Positions 38,611 to 46,929 of a DNA stretch of 64,000 nt are shown in pieces (positions within the stretch are counted from its first letter, which is position 1; every line of letters starts with the position of its first letter). The notes under the pieces were generated by a model, which saw only the letters and a list, made by a program, of their open reading frames with translations, searched no databases and was not told where the DNA came from. The stretch is from Marivirga arenosa (GTDB lineage: Bacteria; Bacteroidota; Bacteroidia; Cytophagales; Cyclobacteriaceae), in contig NZ_CP129970.2 in assembly GCF_030503895.2 (NCBI RefSeq), forward strand, positions 2,837,001 through 2,901,000, in the 5' to 3' direction. The translations under genes and the position numbers were made by a program.

Positions 38611-40872
38611 TTATTGATTAAACTGATAATTAATTCTTAGGAAATAGCTTCTTCCGTAGGCCATGGCTGTTTGTCCAGTATTATTGCCACTGTGCGCCCC
38701 ACCGCCAGTAAAGTTATTTTGGATACTTGTGATATTGGTCAGATTTTTTATCCCGCTAGAAATTTGAATCCCATGCTTAAATGCTTTTGACAGGGTGAAG
38801 TCTAGCCAGTGAAAAGCATCCATTTGTTGGAGCTCCACAATGGTATTATTTTCTTCATTTATAGTTTCTCGATAAGCTTGATTTGCTCCAGTGAATTTGT
38901 AGAACAGTCCAAAATTAATTCCAGGATTTTGCCAATTATAAGTAAGATTGGCATTTGCTTCAGGAGAGTAAAGCATTTCGTTCACCTGATATTCGTCAGA
39001 TAGTCTTTGGTATCGACCAATATAGGCTACTCCTAAATTAGAAGTGAAGTTACTGTATGTGTAATTCCATCTCGCATTAATTCCGTTGGTTCTGAAATTT
39101 TCTAAATTCCTATAAGTTGTTGCAGCCGTAGCCTGTTGTGGAATAAAATATGTAATCATATTATTAATATCGTTGTAGAAAGCACTGATATTAAATTCCT
39201 GCTTTCCACTTATCGTAAAGTTGAAATCAGCATTGAAATTGTGCGAAGTTTCAGGCTGTAGATTCGCATTCCCCAATATGTTATGATTGGCATCAATAAA
39301 TTCGTGATATAGTTCACGAATTGATGGAGCTCTAAATCCTCTACCGTAGCCAACTCTCAGTTGAAGGTTATCACTTATATTATATTTCAAGTTTAGAGCA
39401 GGAGTCGGTAGCGTTTCAAAGAGGCTATTTAAAGTATATCTTACTCCCGGCCTTATTTTTAGAGACTCGCCTATTTCGATTTCTGTAGAAGCAAAGAAGG
39501 CAGTATTCCATAAGTCTTTACTTCCATCAGAAAGTGTGGTGCCACCTGCTTGCTCATATTGAATTTCAGCACCGAATTGTCCACTCACTTTCCAGTTTCC
39601 AACCTGTAGAATATTGCCTTGAACAGTATTTCGACTAAACCAGTCTTTGTAAAAAATGGTATCCTGTTGATTTTCGGAAGTAAGACTTTCTTCCTGTGTA
39701 ATGGCGTTGGTTCGGAACTCTTTGCTTAGTCTTTCATAATCCGTAAATGAATTAGCCGATTGAAGATTCCATTTTCCCAGGTCAAAATTAGCTTGAATTT
39801 GATGCATCCATCGATTGGCATTATAACTTTCATCTATTGAAAATGGATCTCTTAATGGATTATTGTTATTGACAGGGCCAAGATTTAAGATTTCCTCCTG
39901 CATCTTCTGGGTAGAATAGGTGATATCGAATTTTTCGGAAGTATAATTCAGCTTGGCATTATGAAGCCACTGGTTTTTGGGATACCACTCTCGGTCTCTT
40001 TCACTTCCATTTCCTACCCATCCTCCAAACGAGTATCTCCTTGTACTCGCCATAGCGCTGATATGTTCACTAATTTTCCCGTTTACTGACAATGAAGGAG
40101 AATGTATACCTTCTGAAAAAAAGGAATAATTGTCTCCAACGGATTCTTCATGTAATGTGATTCCAAGCGCTAGCTTATCTTGATTAGTCTTTTTAGTAAT
40201 GATATTGATGACACCTGCAAGAGCGTCCGCACCATAATTTACGGCCATGGGACCTTCCACTAGTTCTATTCTTTCAATATTATTAATATCAATTTGATTG
40301 AGATCAATAGCATTATTGGTCCCACTTTTTCCAGTGAGGGGAATCCCATCAACCAAAACCTTTACATACTGGCCGCTTAAACCCTGCATTTGAAAATTGG
40401 CATTTCCTGTTGCATTATCTCTACTAAAACGGATATTCAGTTCCTGAGAAAGTACTGTCTGTATATCATTTGCAGCTTGTTGTTCAAAGCGTTCTTTACC
40501 AATACTTCTCACTTTATAGACTGCATTTTTTGCAGATTCTGGTTCGTATTGACCCGTCACTACCACCTCTTTGAGATTTTGATTTTTTGGTGAAAGTCGA
40601 TATTGATAATTTCCAGTAATAGAAATGGTATCGATCAATGTTTTATAATCCAAATGCGAAATGCTTAAAATGACTGGGCTGCTAATAGATGTTTTGATGA
40701 TCCCATTTTTATCAGTCCATTTTAGATATTGTTTAGAAGAGTTTATTTCCGTAACAGCAACTAATACTTCCTCTATTCCCTTATTATTTGGGTCAGTAAT
40801 TTCAATTCTAAGCTGAGCCTGCAAATTGATTGCAAATAGGATAGAAAATAGGGTAGTACTAATTGCTTTCAT
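38611..40872 (-). CDS. hmuR: TonB-dependent outer-membrane receptor, HmuR-like
   Basis: Receptor of 753 residues, first gene of the heme operon. After the signal peptide (about 1-19) comes a carboxypeptidase-regulatory-like domain (about 20-95) typical of Bacteroidota receptors. The plug follows (about 110-230), with QTVLSQELNIRFSRD, MQGLSGQYVKVLVDGIPL and VEGPMAVNYGADALAGVINI. A 22-strand barrel runs to the end, including the GYGRGFRAPSIRELYHEFID block near residue 510 and the aromatic terminal strand SYFLRINYQF. The downstream hmuY makes haem the most likely substrate. The barrel also contains the NPDL/FRAP-like region (RAPS) seen in haem receptors. Upstream, a motif cluster (40882-41038) suggests iron-dependent control. 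Confidence 0.88.
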   Translation of the reverse strand: MKAISTTLFSILFAINLQAQLRIEITDPNNKGIEEVLVAVTEINSSKQYLKWTDKNGIIKTSISSPVILSISHLDYKTLIDTISITGNYQYRLSPKNQNLKEVVVTGQYEPESAKNAVYKVRSIGKERFEQQAANDIQTVLSQELNIRFSRDNATGNANFQMQGLSGQYVKVLVDGIPLTGKSGTNNAIDLNQIDINNIERIELVEGPMAVNYGADALAGVINIITKKTNQDKLALGITLHEESVGDNYSFFSEGIHSPSLSVNGKISEHISAMASTRRYSFGGWVGNGSERDREWYPKNQWLHNAKLNYTSEKFDITYSTQKMQEEILNLGPVNNNNPLRDPFSIDESYNANRWMHQIQANFDLGKWNLQSANSFTDYERLSKEFRTNAITQEESLTSENQQDTIFYKDWFSRNTVQGNILQVGNWKVSGQFGAEIQYEQAGGTTLSDGSKDLWNTAFFASTEIEIGESLKIRPGVRYTLNSLFETLPTPALNLKYNISDNLQLRVGYGRGFRAPSIRELYHEFIDANHNILGNANLQPETSHNFNADFNFTISGKQEFNISAFYNDINNMITYFIPQQATAATTYRNLENFRTNGINARWNYTYSNFTSNLGVAYIGRYQRLSDEYQVNEMLYSPEANANLTYNWQNPGINFGLFYKFTGANQAYRETINEENNTIVELQQMDAFHWLDFTLSKAFKHGIQISSGIKNLTNITSIQNNFTGGGAHSGNNTGQTAMAYGRSYFLRINYQFNQ

Positions 40873-40881
40873 TTAAGTCTA

Positions 40882-41038
40882 TTTAGATTGATTAAAAATA
40901 ATAGCACAAACATATCCACTATTTATAATCAATCCAAATAAAAATAATTTATGTGTTTTATAAATTTGATTGATAATAGCAATTAAAGGTCTTTGCTTTA
41001 ATATCAGAATGGGCCAAAAAGTATGTTTAGATTGAATA
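40882..41038. promoter_or_regulatory. Cluster of TTTRGATTGA-type motifs in the hmuR/AGCS divergent interval
   Basis: TTTAGATTGATTA occurs at 40882-40894, its near-complement TAATCAATCCAAA at 40926-40938, TTTGATTGATA at 40965-40975 and TTTAGATTGAATA at 41026-41038. The first two are 12/13 inverted copies. Related copies lie upstream of ferritin (10016-10077). Candidate iron-regulator sites; the protein is not identified. Confidence 0.45.
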
Positions 41039-41119
41039 TTGAAAGAAATATAAAATAAGAATCTTCATTTCTATTCTTCATTTCTTTACTACTTTAGCAA
41101 ATCATAGATTTTAAGGTAA

Positions 41120-42475
41120 ATGACATTAAAAGAGATATTAGTTGGTTTTGGCAACGTAATGTGGGGAACACCACTCTTATTACTATTAATGGGAGGTGGT
41201 TTATTTTTCCTGCTTTATTCAAGGTTTATCCCATTTCGCTATTTTAAACATGCTGTCCAAATTTTAAGAGGGAAGTATGATGGAGAGAAGGGAGAAGGCG
41301 ATATTAACCATTATCAGGCCCTATCAACAGCACTAGCAGCTACAGTGGGAATGGGGAATATTAGTGGTGTAGCAGTAGCCATTACCATGGGAGGGCCAGG
41401 AGCGATTTTCTGGATGTGGGTGAGTGCTTTTGTAGGAATGGCTACTAAATTTTTCACCTGCACTTTGGCTGTAATGTATAGAGGTAAAGATTCTTTAGGA
41501 CACTTACAAGGTGGACCCATGTACGTAATTAGAGAAGGATTAGGTAAAAAATGGCAGCCTTTAGCAGTTCTATTTTGTATAGCTGGAATGTTTGGTACCA
41601 TTCCAAGCTTTCAATCCAATCAACTTACAGCTGCAATAGGAGAGGGTTTACTTTTACCATTAGGGATTGAATTAACTTTTGGAATTAAATTAGCTATCGG
41701 TATTGTATTGGCGATAATCGTTGCATTAGTAATTCTAGGAGGTATAAAAAGAATTGGTAATGTAGCGGGTAGCATGGTCCCCGCTATGGTTGCAGTGTAT
41801 GTAATTGCTGTAGTGGCAATTTTAGTGTTGAATTATGAATTAGTGCCTCAATACATCAAGCTTATTTTCGTTGATGCATTTACCGCAAATTCAGTTTTAG
41901 GTGGTGCAGTAGGCGCTATAGTGGTTGCAGGAGCAAGAAGAGCTGCTTTCTCTAATGAAGCAGGAATAGGTACAGCGCCTATGGCACATGGTGCAGCCAA
42001 AACAAATGAACCTGTTAGAGAAGGTTTAGTAGCAATGATGGGGCCTGCAATAGATACTATTGTTGTATGTACGATGACCGCATTAGCCATTCTCATCACT
42101 GGAATTTGGCAAGACCATACAGAAGGAATTAGCGGTGTTACCTTAACAATAAAGGCCTTTGATGATTCGCTCTGGGGAGGAAGATATTTGCTAGTATTAG
42201 CGCTATTTGTGTTCGCCATTACCTCTTTATTTAGCTATTCCTACTATGGAGGTAAATGTTTTGCTTATCTATTCGGAGCCAAACATATTCGATGGTACCA
42301 GTACTTTTATATTGGTATGGTAGTCTGGGGTTCTGTTGCTTCATTAGGAGCAGTAATAGGCTTAATTGATGGCATGTATGCGCTAATGGCTTTTCCAACT
42401 ATGATCTCAGCTTTTATTTTAGCTCCAAAAGTGATGAAAGCTGCAAAAGTTTATTTTGCTAGGGAGGATTTATAA
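41120..42475 (+). CDS. AGCS-family sodium:alanine/glycine symporter
   Basis: Inner-membrane protein of 451 residues with about ten membrane segments. The AGCS signature is clear: ALAATVGMGNISGVAVAITM, then GGPGAIFWMWVSAFVGMATK (about residues 70-110). RRAAFSNEAGIGTAPMAHGAA near residue 270 is the second family block. Members import alanine or glycine with Na+, and the sodium coupling fits a marine organism. Its stop codon (TAA, 42473-42475) directly abuts the reverse-strand stop of the glycan operon in a shared TTATAA, leaving no room for a separate terminator. It is divergent from the heme operon. Which amino acid is carried cannot be read from the sequence. Confidence 0.93.
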   Translation: MTLKEILVGFGNVMWGTPLLLLLMGGGLFFLLYSRFIPFRYFKHAVQILRGKYDGEKGEGDINHYQALSTALAATVGMGNISGVAVAITMGGPGAIFWMWVSAFVGMATKFFTCTLAVMYRGKDSLGHLQGGPMYVIREGLGKKWQPLAVLFCIAGMFGTIPSFQSNQLTAAIGEGLLLPLGIELTFGIKLAIGIVLAIIVALVILGGIKRIGNVAGSMVPAMVAVYVIAVVAILVLNYELVPQYIKLIFVDAFTANSVLGGAVGAIVVAGARRAAFSNEAGIGTAPMAHGAAKTNEPVREGLVAMMGPAIDTIVVCTMTALAILITGIWQDHTEGISGVTLTIKAFDDSLWGGRYLLVLALFVFAITSLFSYSYYGGKCFAYLFGAKHIRWYQYFYIGMVVWGSVASLGAVIGLIDGMYALMAFPTMISAFILAPKVMKAAKVYFAREDL

Positions 42476-43846
42476 GCTTTTTCTCAGGTTTTGATAGATT
42501 TCAAAATCAAAACTACTAAAGATACCGAAGGCAGATTTTTGGTCAACAACTACATGACTGATTCTGCCTTCTGACATATTTCCATGTTTGTGAAAATTAT
42601 CCATGGTTGACAGTACAATGCCACCTACTCCTTTATAAAGAGCTTCCCTCTCCAACTTAGTAAATTTTTCCTGATTAAGAATTGGATTGAGAGACTTCCC
42701 ATTATGCTGATAATATAAACGATTATCTGGCCTTACACTTAAAACGGCATCGGATTTAAATAAAGTTAATGTATCCACAGCTTCATCTATGGTTTCAGCA
42801 TTTAAAAACGGATACTCAATAGCCAAAGTCATTATCGCTTCGTAGGCTCGATCATTTTCCAGTTCAAATTGTAAAGCCTGCTTGATCGTATCGTTCAAAC
42901 TTTGGTTTTTCTCTGCAAAAGCTTTAGGTCTTTGAATAATACCTACTTTATTCTTGTCGCGGAATTTGTTGGTGATGTACCCAAGAATTTCCTCATCAGC
43001 ACTGGAAATTATTACTCTTTTTAGTTTTTTACTTTCAAGGGCAGATTCTACTTTCTGTTCGATGAGACTTTTTCCATTTATTTCAAAGAGTGGAAGATTT
43101 ATATTTCCTATAAAAGTGTTTCTTACGGGGATGATGGCAAGGGTAGCTGGGGATTTAAAATGCTCATCAACGAATGCAGACTTAATTTGCTTTCGCGTTT
43201 TTAGGATTTTGTCTTCATTAGTTGTTAAATTCTGGCCATGCCTTCTATAAGAAAATAAAGGGATATTAATATTACTTACTTTGTGATGAGTGATGAATTT
43301 TATCCATAAATCATAACCGTCTTGACAAGTAAAGCTTTCGTTATACCCACCTAAATTTCTTAGGAATTCAAGTCTTATCATGGTGCAGGCCCCGTGAGCA
43401 GGCTGGTCATACAAAGAGACTTCTTTTTCAAAATTATGTCTTTTTTCGATCCCGGTTCTGTTGCCTTCTGCATCTACATAATAGTAGTCAGGAAATATTA
43501 ATCCTAATTCATCATCGCTCTCTAAAACATCACTCATCTCTGCGAGAGCTTCTTTTTCTAAAAAGTCATCTGCATCAAGTCGCATCAAATATTTACCTTT
43601 AGCAGCCCTCATTGCGATATTATTGGTAATATTCAGACCTTTGTTCTGCTGATAAATCACAGATATTTTCTCATGGGCCCTATATTGTTCAATAATATCT
43701 TTGCTATTATCTGTTGAGCCATCATCTATAATCAACAATTCAAAATTTTGAAAGCTTTGATGTAATACACTTTCTATTGATTGCTTTAAATAAGCATCAT
43801 AATTGTGATTAGTTATATATACCGTTATTAGTGGATTTAAAACCAT
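42470..43846 (-). CDS. Family 2 glycosyltransferase fused to a degenerate CMP-sugar-synthetase-like domain
   Basis: Protein of 458 residues with two domains. Residues 1-230 are a GT-A family 2 glycosyltransferase (VYITNHNYDAYLKQSIESVL, IIDDGSTDNS, RLDADDF as the metal-binding motif, GACTMIRLEFLRNLGGYNE). Residues about 235-458 follow the NeuA/cytidylyltransferase fold: LAIIPVR, EINGKSLIEQKVESALES, VIISSADEEIL, then a YPFLNAETIDEAVDTL region and DAVLSVRPDNRLYY. The usual nucleotide-binding RGGSKG is replaced by RNTFIG and the QPTSPLR block by AIEYPFL, so this domain may be inactive or specialised. It is the last gene of the operon, 9 bases after the methyltransferase, with its stop touching the AGCS gene. 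Confidence 0.8.
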   Translation of the reverse strand: MVLNPLITVYITNHNYDAYLKQSIESVLHQSFQNFELLIIDDGSTDNSKDIIEQYRAHEKISVIYQQNKGLNITNNIAMRAAKGKYLMRLDADDFLEKEALAEMSDVLESDDELGLIFPDYYYVDAEGNRTGIEKRHNFEKEVSLYDQPAHGACTMIRLEFLRNLGGYNESFTCQDGYDLWIKFITHHKVSNINIPLFSYRRHGQNLTTNEDKILKTRKQIKSAFVDEHFKSPATLAIIPVRNTFIGNINLPLFEINGKSLIEQKVESALESKKLKRVIISSADEEILGYITNKFRDKNKVGIIQRPKAFAEKNQSLNDTIKQALQFELENDRAYEAIMTLAIEYPFLNAETIDEAVDTLTLFKSDAVLSVRPDNRLYYQHNGKSLNPILNQEKFTKLEREALYKGVGGIVLSTMDNFHKHGNMSEGRISHVVVDQKSAFGIFSSFDFEIYQNLRKSL

Positions 43847-43855
43847 AAATTGAAT

Positions 43856-44689
43856 TTAACTGACTTCACAAAATGCAAAGATGGTGTTTTTCCCGCTAGC
43901 TTCCATGATCACCTCTATTTCCAGGTTTTTTAATCCGGCTTTGTTGATCAAGAAGTTAATTGAAGGTTCATTATAGATGGCCAGATGTTCTACAAAAAAT
44001 TCAGCCCTTTCTTTTTCTTTTCCCTCTGAAATAATTAAGTCTGAGTAGGGAAGTTCAATATAAATGATACCGCCCATCTTGAGATAAGAAACAGATGTTT
44101 TTAGTAATTGTATAGGATTTTCAACGTGCTCCAATACTTTATTAAAACTGATAAAATCAAATTTACTTTCGTCAGGAATATCATTAACTGAACCAATCCA
44201 GGCATTTTCGACCTGCACTTGCTGTTTCACTAACCTTATAGAATGAGGGTCAGGATCAACGCAGTTTACCTTATTAATATATTTTTTTAATTCGTGAACA
44301 AAAACCCCAGTACCAGTCCCAACATCCAATGTTTCTACTTCCTCAAAATCAAAACTTGTATTGTTAGATAGAAAATTAATAATTCTACTTACACGTTGTT
44401 TATTGTCCGATTGTTCAATTGGCAAAGAGGTGATTCTATTGAATCTTTCAATTAATTTTCCTGAATCTATGGAGTTATTGTAGAAGCCTGTATAGAAATT
44501 CTCAGGTAGTAATTCAGGAGCATAAGAATTAAAATAAACTCCACAGTTTAAGCAATGGCAGATTTTTCTGGAATATTGCTGAGCAGCTATTCCATAATCC
44601 GTTTCAAGCTTAGGCTTTTCTGTGACTTCAGAAATAATTTTGAAATTGTTTGTGCTGCCACACAGATTACATGCATCTTCCTTATTCAT
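43856..44689 (-). CDS. SAM-dependent methyltransferase with N-terminal zinc-ribbon
   Basis: Protein of 277 residues. Residues 6-50 contain two CxxC pairs (CNLCGS and CHCLNCGVYF), the zinc-ribbon seen in methyltransferases that act on nucleotide-linked sugars. Residues about 110-230 are a class I Rossmann methyltransferase: VETLDVGTGTGVFVHELKKY is the SAM-binding motif I, VNCVDPDPHSI motif II, and FDFISFNKVLEHVENPIQLL the post-motif. It overlaps the neuB stop region by eight bases and lies within the glycan operon, so it probably methylates the sugar or the growing glycan. The exact acceptor is unknown. Confidence 0.85.
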   Translation of the reverse strand: MNKEDACNLCGSTNNFKIISEVTEKPKLETDYGIAAQQYSRKICHCLNCGVYFNSYAPELLPENFYTGFYNNSIDSGKLIERFNRITSLPIEQSDNKQRVSRIINFLSNNTSFDFEEVETLDVGTGTGVFVHELKKYINKVNCVDPDPHSIRLVKQQVQVENAWIGSVNDIPDESKFDFISFNKVLEHVENPIQLLKTSVSYLKMGGIIYIELPYSDLIISEGKEKERAEFFVEHLAIYNEPSINFLINKAGLKNLEIEVIMEASGKNTIFAFCEVS

Positions 44690-45704
44690 TGCTTAGATCA
44701 TTAAAAGAGAGTTTCTGATTTTTTTGTAATGATGTCCGGGCTTTTTTGCCTATCACCTTGTCCCAGTCACGAGGATCAATACCATGTGCTGGTCGCAATA
44801 CTGTTAGGTTTTCTGCGCTTAACACCTGACCCTTTTCAATATCTCGCGAAGGGTAAATAGCTCTTCTAAAAGATTTATCATGGCCATTATCTATCTCTAT
44901 GGGTAGCGCTTTCTTTTCGGAAGAGCCCTGTAATTCTTTTATCAACTGCACTTTTTGAATCAGCTCTTTAACCTCATCTTTAGTTAATGATACTTTATGA
45001 TCACGGAAGGTCTTATCAGTCCTATCATCAGTAAAATGAAATTCCAGTATTTCTGCTCCCATAGCAACTGCTATTTCCATAGCATAACTTCCCTCAGTAT
45101 GATCAGAATACCCTACTCTGCAATCGAGCAATTCCCTGAATCTATCCATTACATTCAGATTAGCATCTGAAGCCTTAATAGGATACATGGAAGTGCACTG
45201 CAGAACTGCTATGCTGTCTTTATCTTTATAAAATTCATTTTGTGATCGAATAAATTCCACACAATCAATCACCTCTTTCTCACTTGCTAAGCCTGTAGAA
45301 ATTAAAATTGGTTTTTTAAACTTCGCCAATTCTGCCAGCATAGGGTAGGCTGTTAGGTCACCTGATCCCACTTTGAAAAAATCCATATAGGGATTTATCC
45401 AGTCAAGAGCATCGAAATTCCAAACTGAAGCAGTATAACCTACGCTCTGATCTAAACACATTTTCGCTAGTTCAATATGTTGCTCTTTACTGAGCTCGAA
45501 CTTTTTGAAGTGCTTATTTCTATCAGGGCTTTCTAATTTGCTTACCAATCCATCGCCTGTGTAAATCTGAAATTTCACATAATCGGCTCCGGAATCAATA
45601 GCGAGCTGAGTCAATTTTTTTGCATACTCGAAGTCACCCTCATGGTTTCCTCCGATTTCTGCTATTAATAAAGGTCCGTGTTTACCAGTCCAGTTATTTT
45701 GCAT
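44682..45704 (-). CDS. neuB: NeuB-family nonulosonate synthase (SpsE-type)
   Basis: Protein of 340 residues: a TIM-barrel synthase domain (1-270) and a C-terminal SAF domain (about 275-335, AIYPSRDIEKGQVLSAENLT and GIDPRDWDKVIGKKA). Family blocks include LIAEIGGNHEGDFEYAKKL, ADYVKFQIYTGDGLVS, VGSGDLTAYPMLAELAKFKK, STGLASEKEVIDCVEFIRS, LQCTSMYP and VGYSDHTEGSY. NeuB enzymes condense phosphoenolpyruvate with an N-acyl hexosamine to make sialic, legionaminic or pseudaminic acid. Which acid cannot be told here. It overlaps the cytidylyltransferase by 11 bases upstream and the methyltransferase by 8 downstream, so it is in the core of a coupled operon. Confidence 0.92.
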   Translation of the reverse strand: MQNNWTGKHGPLLIAEIGGNHEGDFEYAKKLTQLAIDSGADYVKFQIYTGDGLVSKLESPDRNKHFKKFELSKEQHIELAKMCLDQSVGYTASVWNFDALDWINPYMDFFKVGSGDLTAYPMLAELAKFKKPILISTGLASEKEVIDCVEFIRSQNEFYKDKDSIAVLQCTSMYPIKASDANLNVMDRFRELLDCRVGYSDHTEGSYAMEIAVAMGAEILEFHFTDDRTDKTFRDHKVSLTKDEVKELIQKVQLIKELQGSSEKKALPIEIDNGHDKSFRRAIYPSRDIEKGQVLSAENLTVLRPAHGIDPRDWDKVIGKKARTSLQKNQKLSFNDLSNE

Positions 45705-46383
45705 TCAAATATATTTTTGTGATTGCTTTCCAATCATAAGTAAAATGGGCTTGATCCATTTTGCTAATAATAGATCTTACAAAGTTAAAATCATTTTGTG
45801 TATCGACCGCCATTTTTAAGCCTTTTGCTTCTTCCATTTCTTCATTAGTGAAAAAATACATCTGACCCTCTTCCTCATGATCATAGAAAAAAAGAGTAAC
45901 ATGCTCTAAATAACGATCTTCATTAAAATTGACTATCTGCTTTTGGTAGAACTCAGAAGAAACCACTTCTACACTCATGCCAGTAGGAAATGTTCGGCCT
46001 TTCACATTTGAAACAAAATCATATTGCTCAGATAAGGCTATTTTTATAGCCTGGTCAACCAGTTTATGGTCGGTGAAAATGTTGTCACCGTTAATTCTAA
46101 CACCATAGTCAAAATTGAAGTGTTTCATACAATTTGCAAACCTCTGGCTTACATTAATCAAATCCCCTCTGAAGTAAGGGATTTGATGGTTCTTACAGTA
46201 TTCTACTATAGGTTCATCGGTGGCTTGATCAGAAGTGGCTACCACTATATTTTCGCTGTACTTTGATTGTTCCAGTCTTTCAAGAATATAGGCTAACAGA
46301 GGCTTTCCTTCTATTGATTTGAGGATTTTTCCCGGCAGACGTGATGAATTATAACGACAAACTACAATAATACCAACCTTCAT
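45694..46383 (-). CDS. spsF: SpsF-type cytidylyltransferase
   Basis: Nucleotidyltransferase of 229 residues. The N-terminal motif GIIVVCRYNSSRLPGKIL fits the SpsF/acylneuraminate cytidylyltransferase pattern (R-x-x-S-x-R-L-P-G-K). GKPLLAYILERLEQS, VVATSDQATDEPIVEYCK and VRINGDNIFTDHKLVDQAI are the downstream family blocks, the last holding the metal-binding aspartate. It would activate the nonulosonate made by the neighbouring NeuB as a CMP-sugar. Starts with ATG overlapping the acetyltransferase stop by four bases. As NeuA proper, it lacks the RGGSKG form but has the SpsF alternative. Confidence 0.88.
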   Translation of the reverse strand: MKVGIIVVCRYNSSRLPGKILKSIEGKPLLAYILERLEQSKYSENIVVATSDQATDEPIVEYCKNHQIPYFRGDLINVSQRFANCMKHFNFDYGVRINGDNIFTDHKLVDQAIKIALSEQYDFVSNVKGRTFPTGMSVEVVSSEFYQKQIVNFNEDRYLEHVTLFFYDHEEEGQMYFFTNEEMEEAKGLKMAVDTQNDFNFVRSIISKMDQAHFTYDWKAITKIYLNAK

Positions 46384-46928
46384 TTTCTCTCACTTATTTT
46401 CTTGGCTGGTATACCACCGTAAATTTCATTGCTCTTCACATGTCCCGAAACAATCGCTCCTGCAGCAATTATGGCTCCGTCCTCAATGATAGTTCCTTTT
46501 AAAATTTTTGCCCCTGTACCGATCCAAACATCATTTCCAATGGAGACTTCAGCCGTTACATTTCCCTGCTGATTAATTAGTGTTCCCTTTTTTGAAGAAT
46601 GGTCACTATCGACTACGTAAACAAAAGGGGCAATCAGGCAATTATCACCTATGCTGATTTTCTTAGAGGCGAAAATAAAAGTGTGGAATCCAACAGTGGT
46701 GTTTTCACCTATTGAAACAGTAGCTGTTTCATTGCACGCACATATCCTACAGCCTTCTTTAAGCACTGCATTATTATCGACCGAAATATTCTTTGGAAAT
46801 CGCTGTAATTCTACATTTTTGTCGATAAAAACATCCTTACCAAGATGCTTTAAACGCTTTCTTTCTACAAAAATCCTCCATCGATTTTTCCAGCTGAATT
46901 TCAGATGTTTTCTAAGTTGATTAGCCAT
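46380..46928 (-). CDS. Left-handed beta-helix acyltransferase
   Basis: Protein of 182 residues built of hexapeptide repeats (about residues 40-175), such as VSIGENTTVGFHTFIFASKK, CLIAPFVYVVDSDHSSKKG, VSIGNDVWIGTGAKILKGTI and GAIIAAGAIVSGHVKSNEIY. The final GGIPAKKI turn is the typical end of the WbbJ/NeuD/maltose-acetyltransferase group. HSSKKG carries the likely catalytic histidine. In a nonulosonate operon its likely task is O- or N-acetylation of the sugar or a precursor. It abuts the surface-carbohydrate gene by one base and overlaps the spsF start by four. Confidence 0.88.
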   Translation of the reverse strand: MANQLRKHLKFSWKNRWRIFVERKRLKHLGKDVFIDKNVELQRFPKNISVDNNAVLKEGCRICACNETATVSIGENTTVGFHTFIFASKKISIGDNCLIAPFVYVVDSDHSSKKGTLINQQGNVTAEVSIGNDVWIGTGAKILKGTIIEDGAIIAAGAIVSGHVKSNEIYGGIPAKKISERK

Positions 46929-46929
46929 T

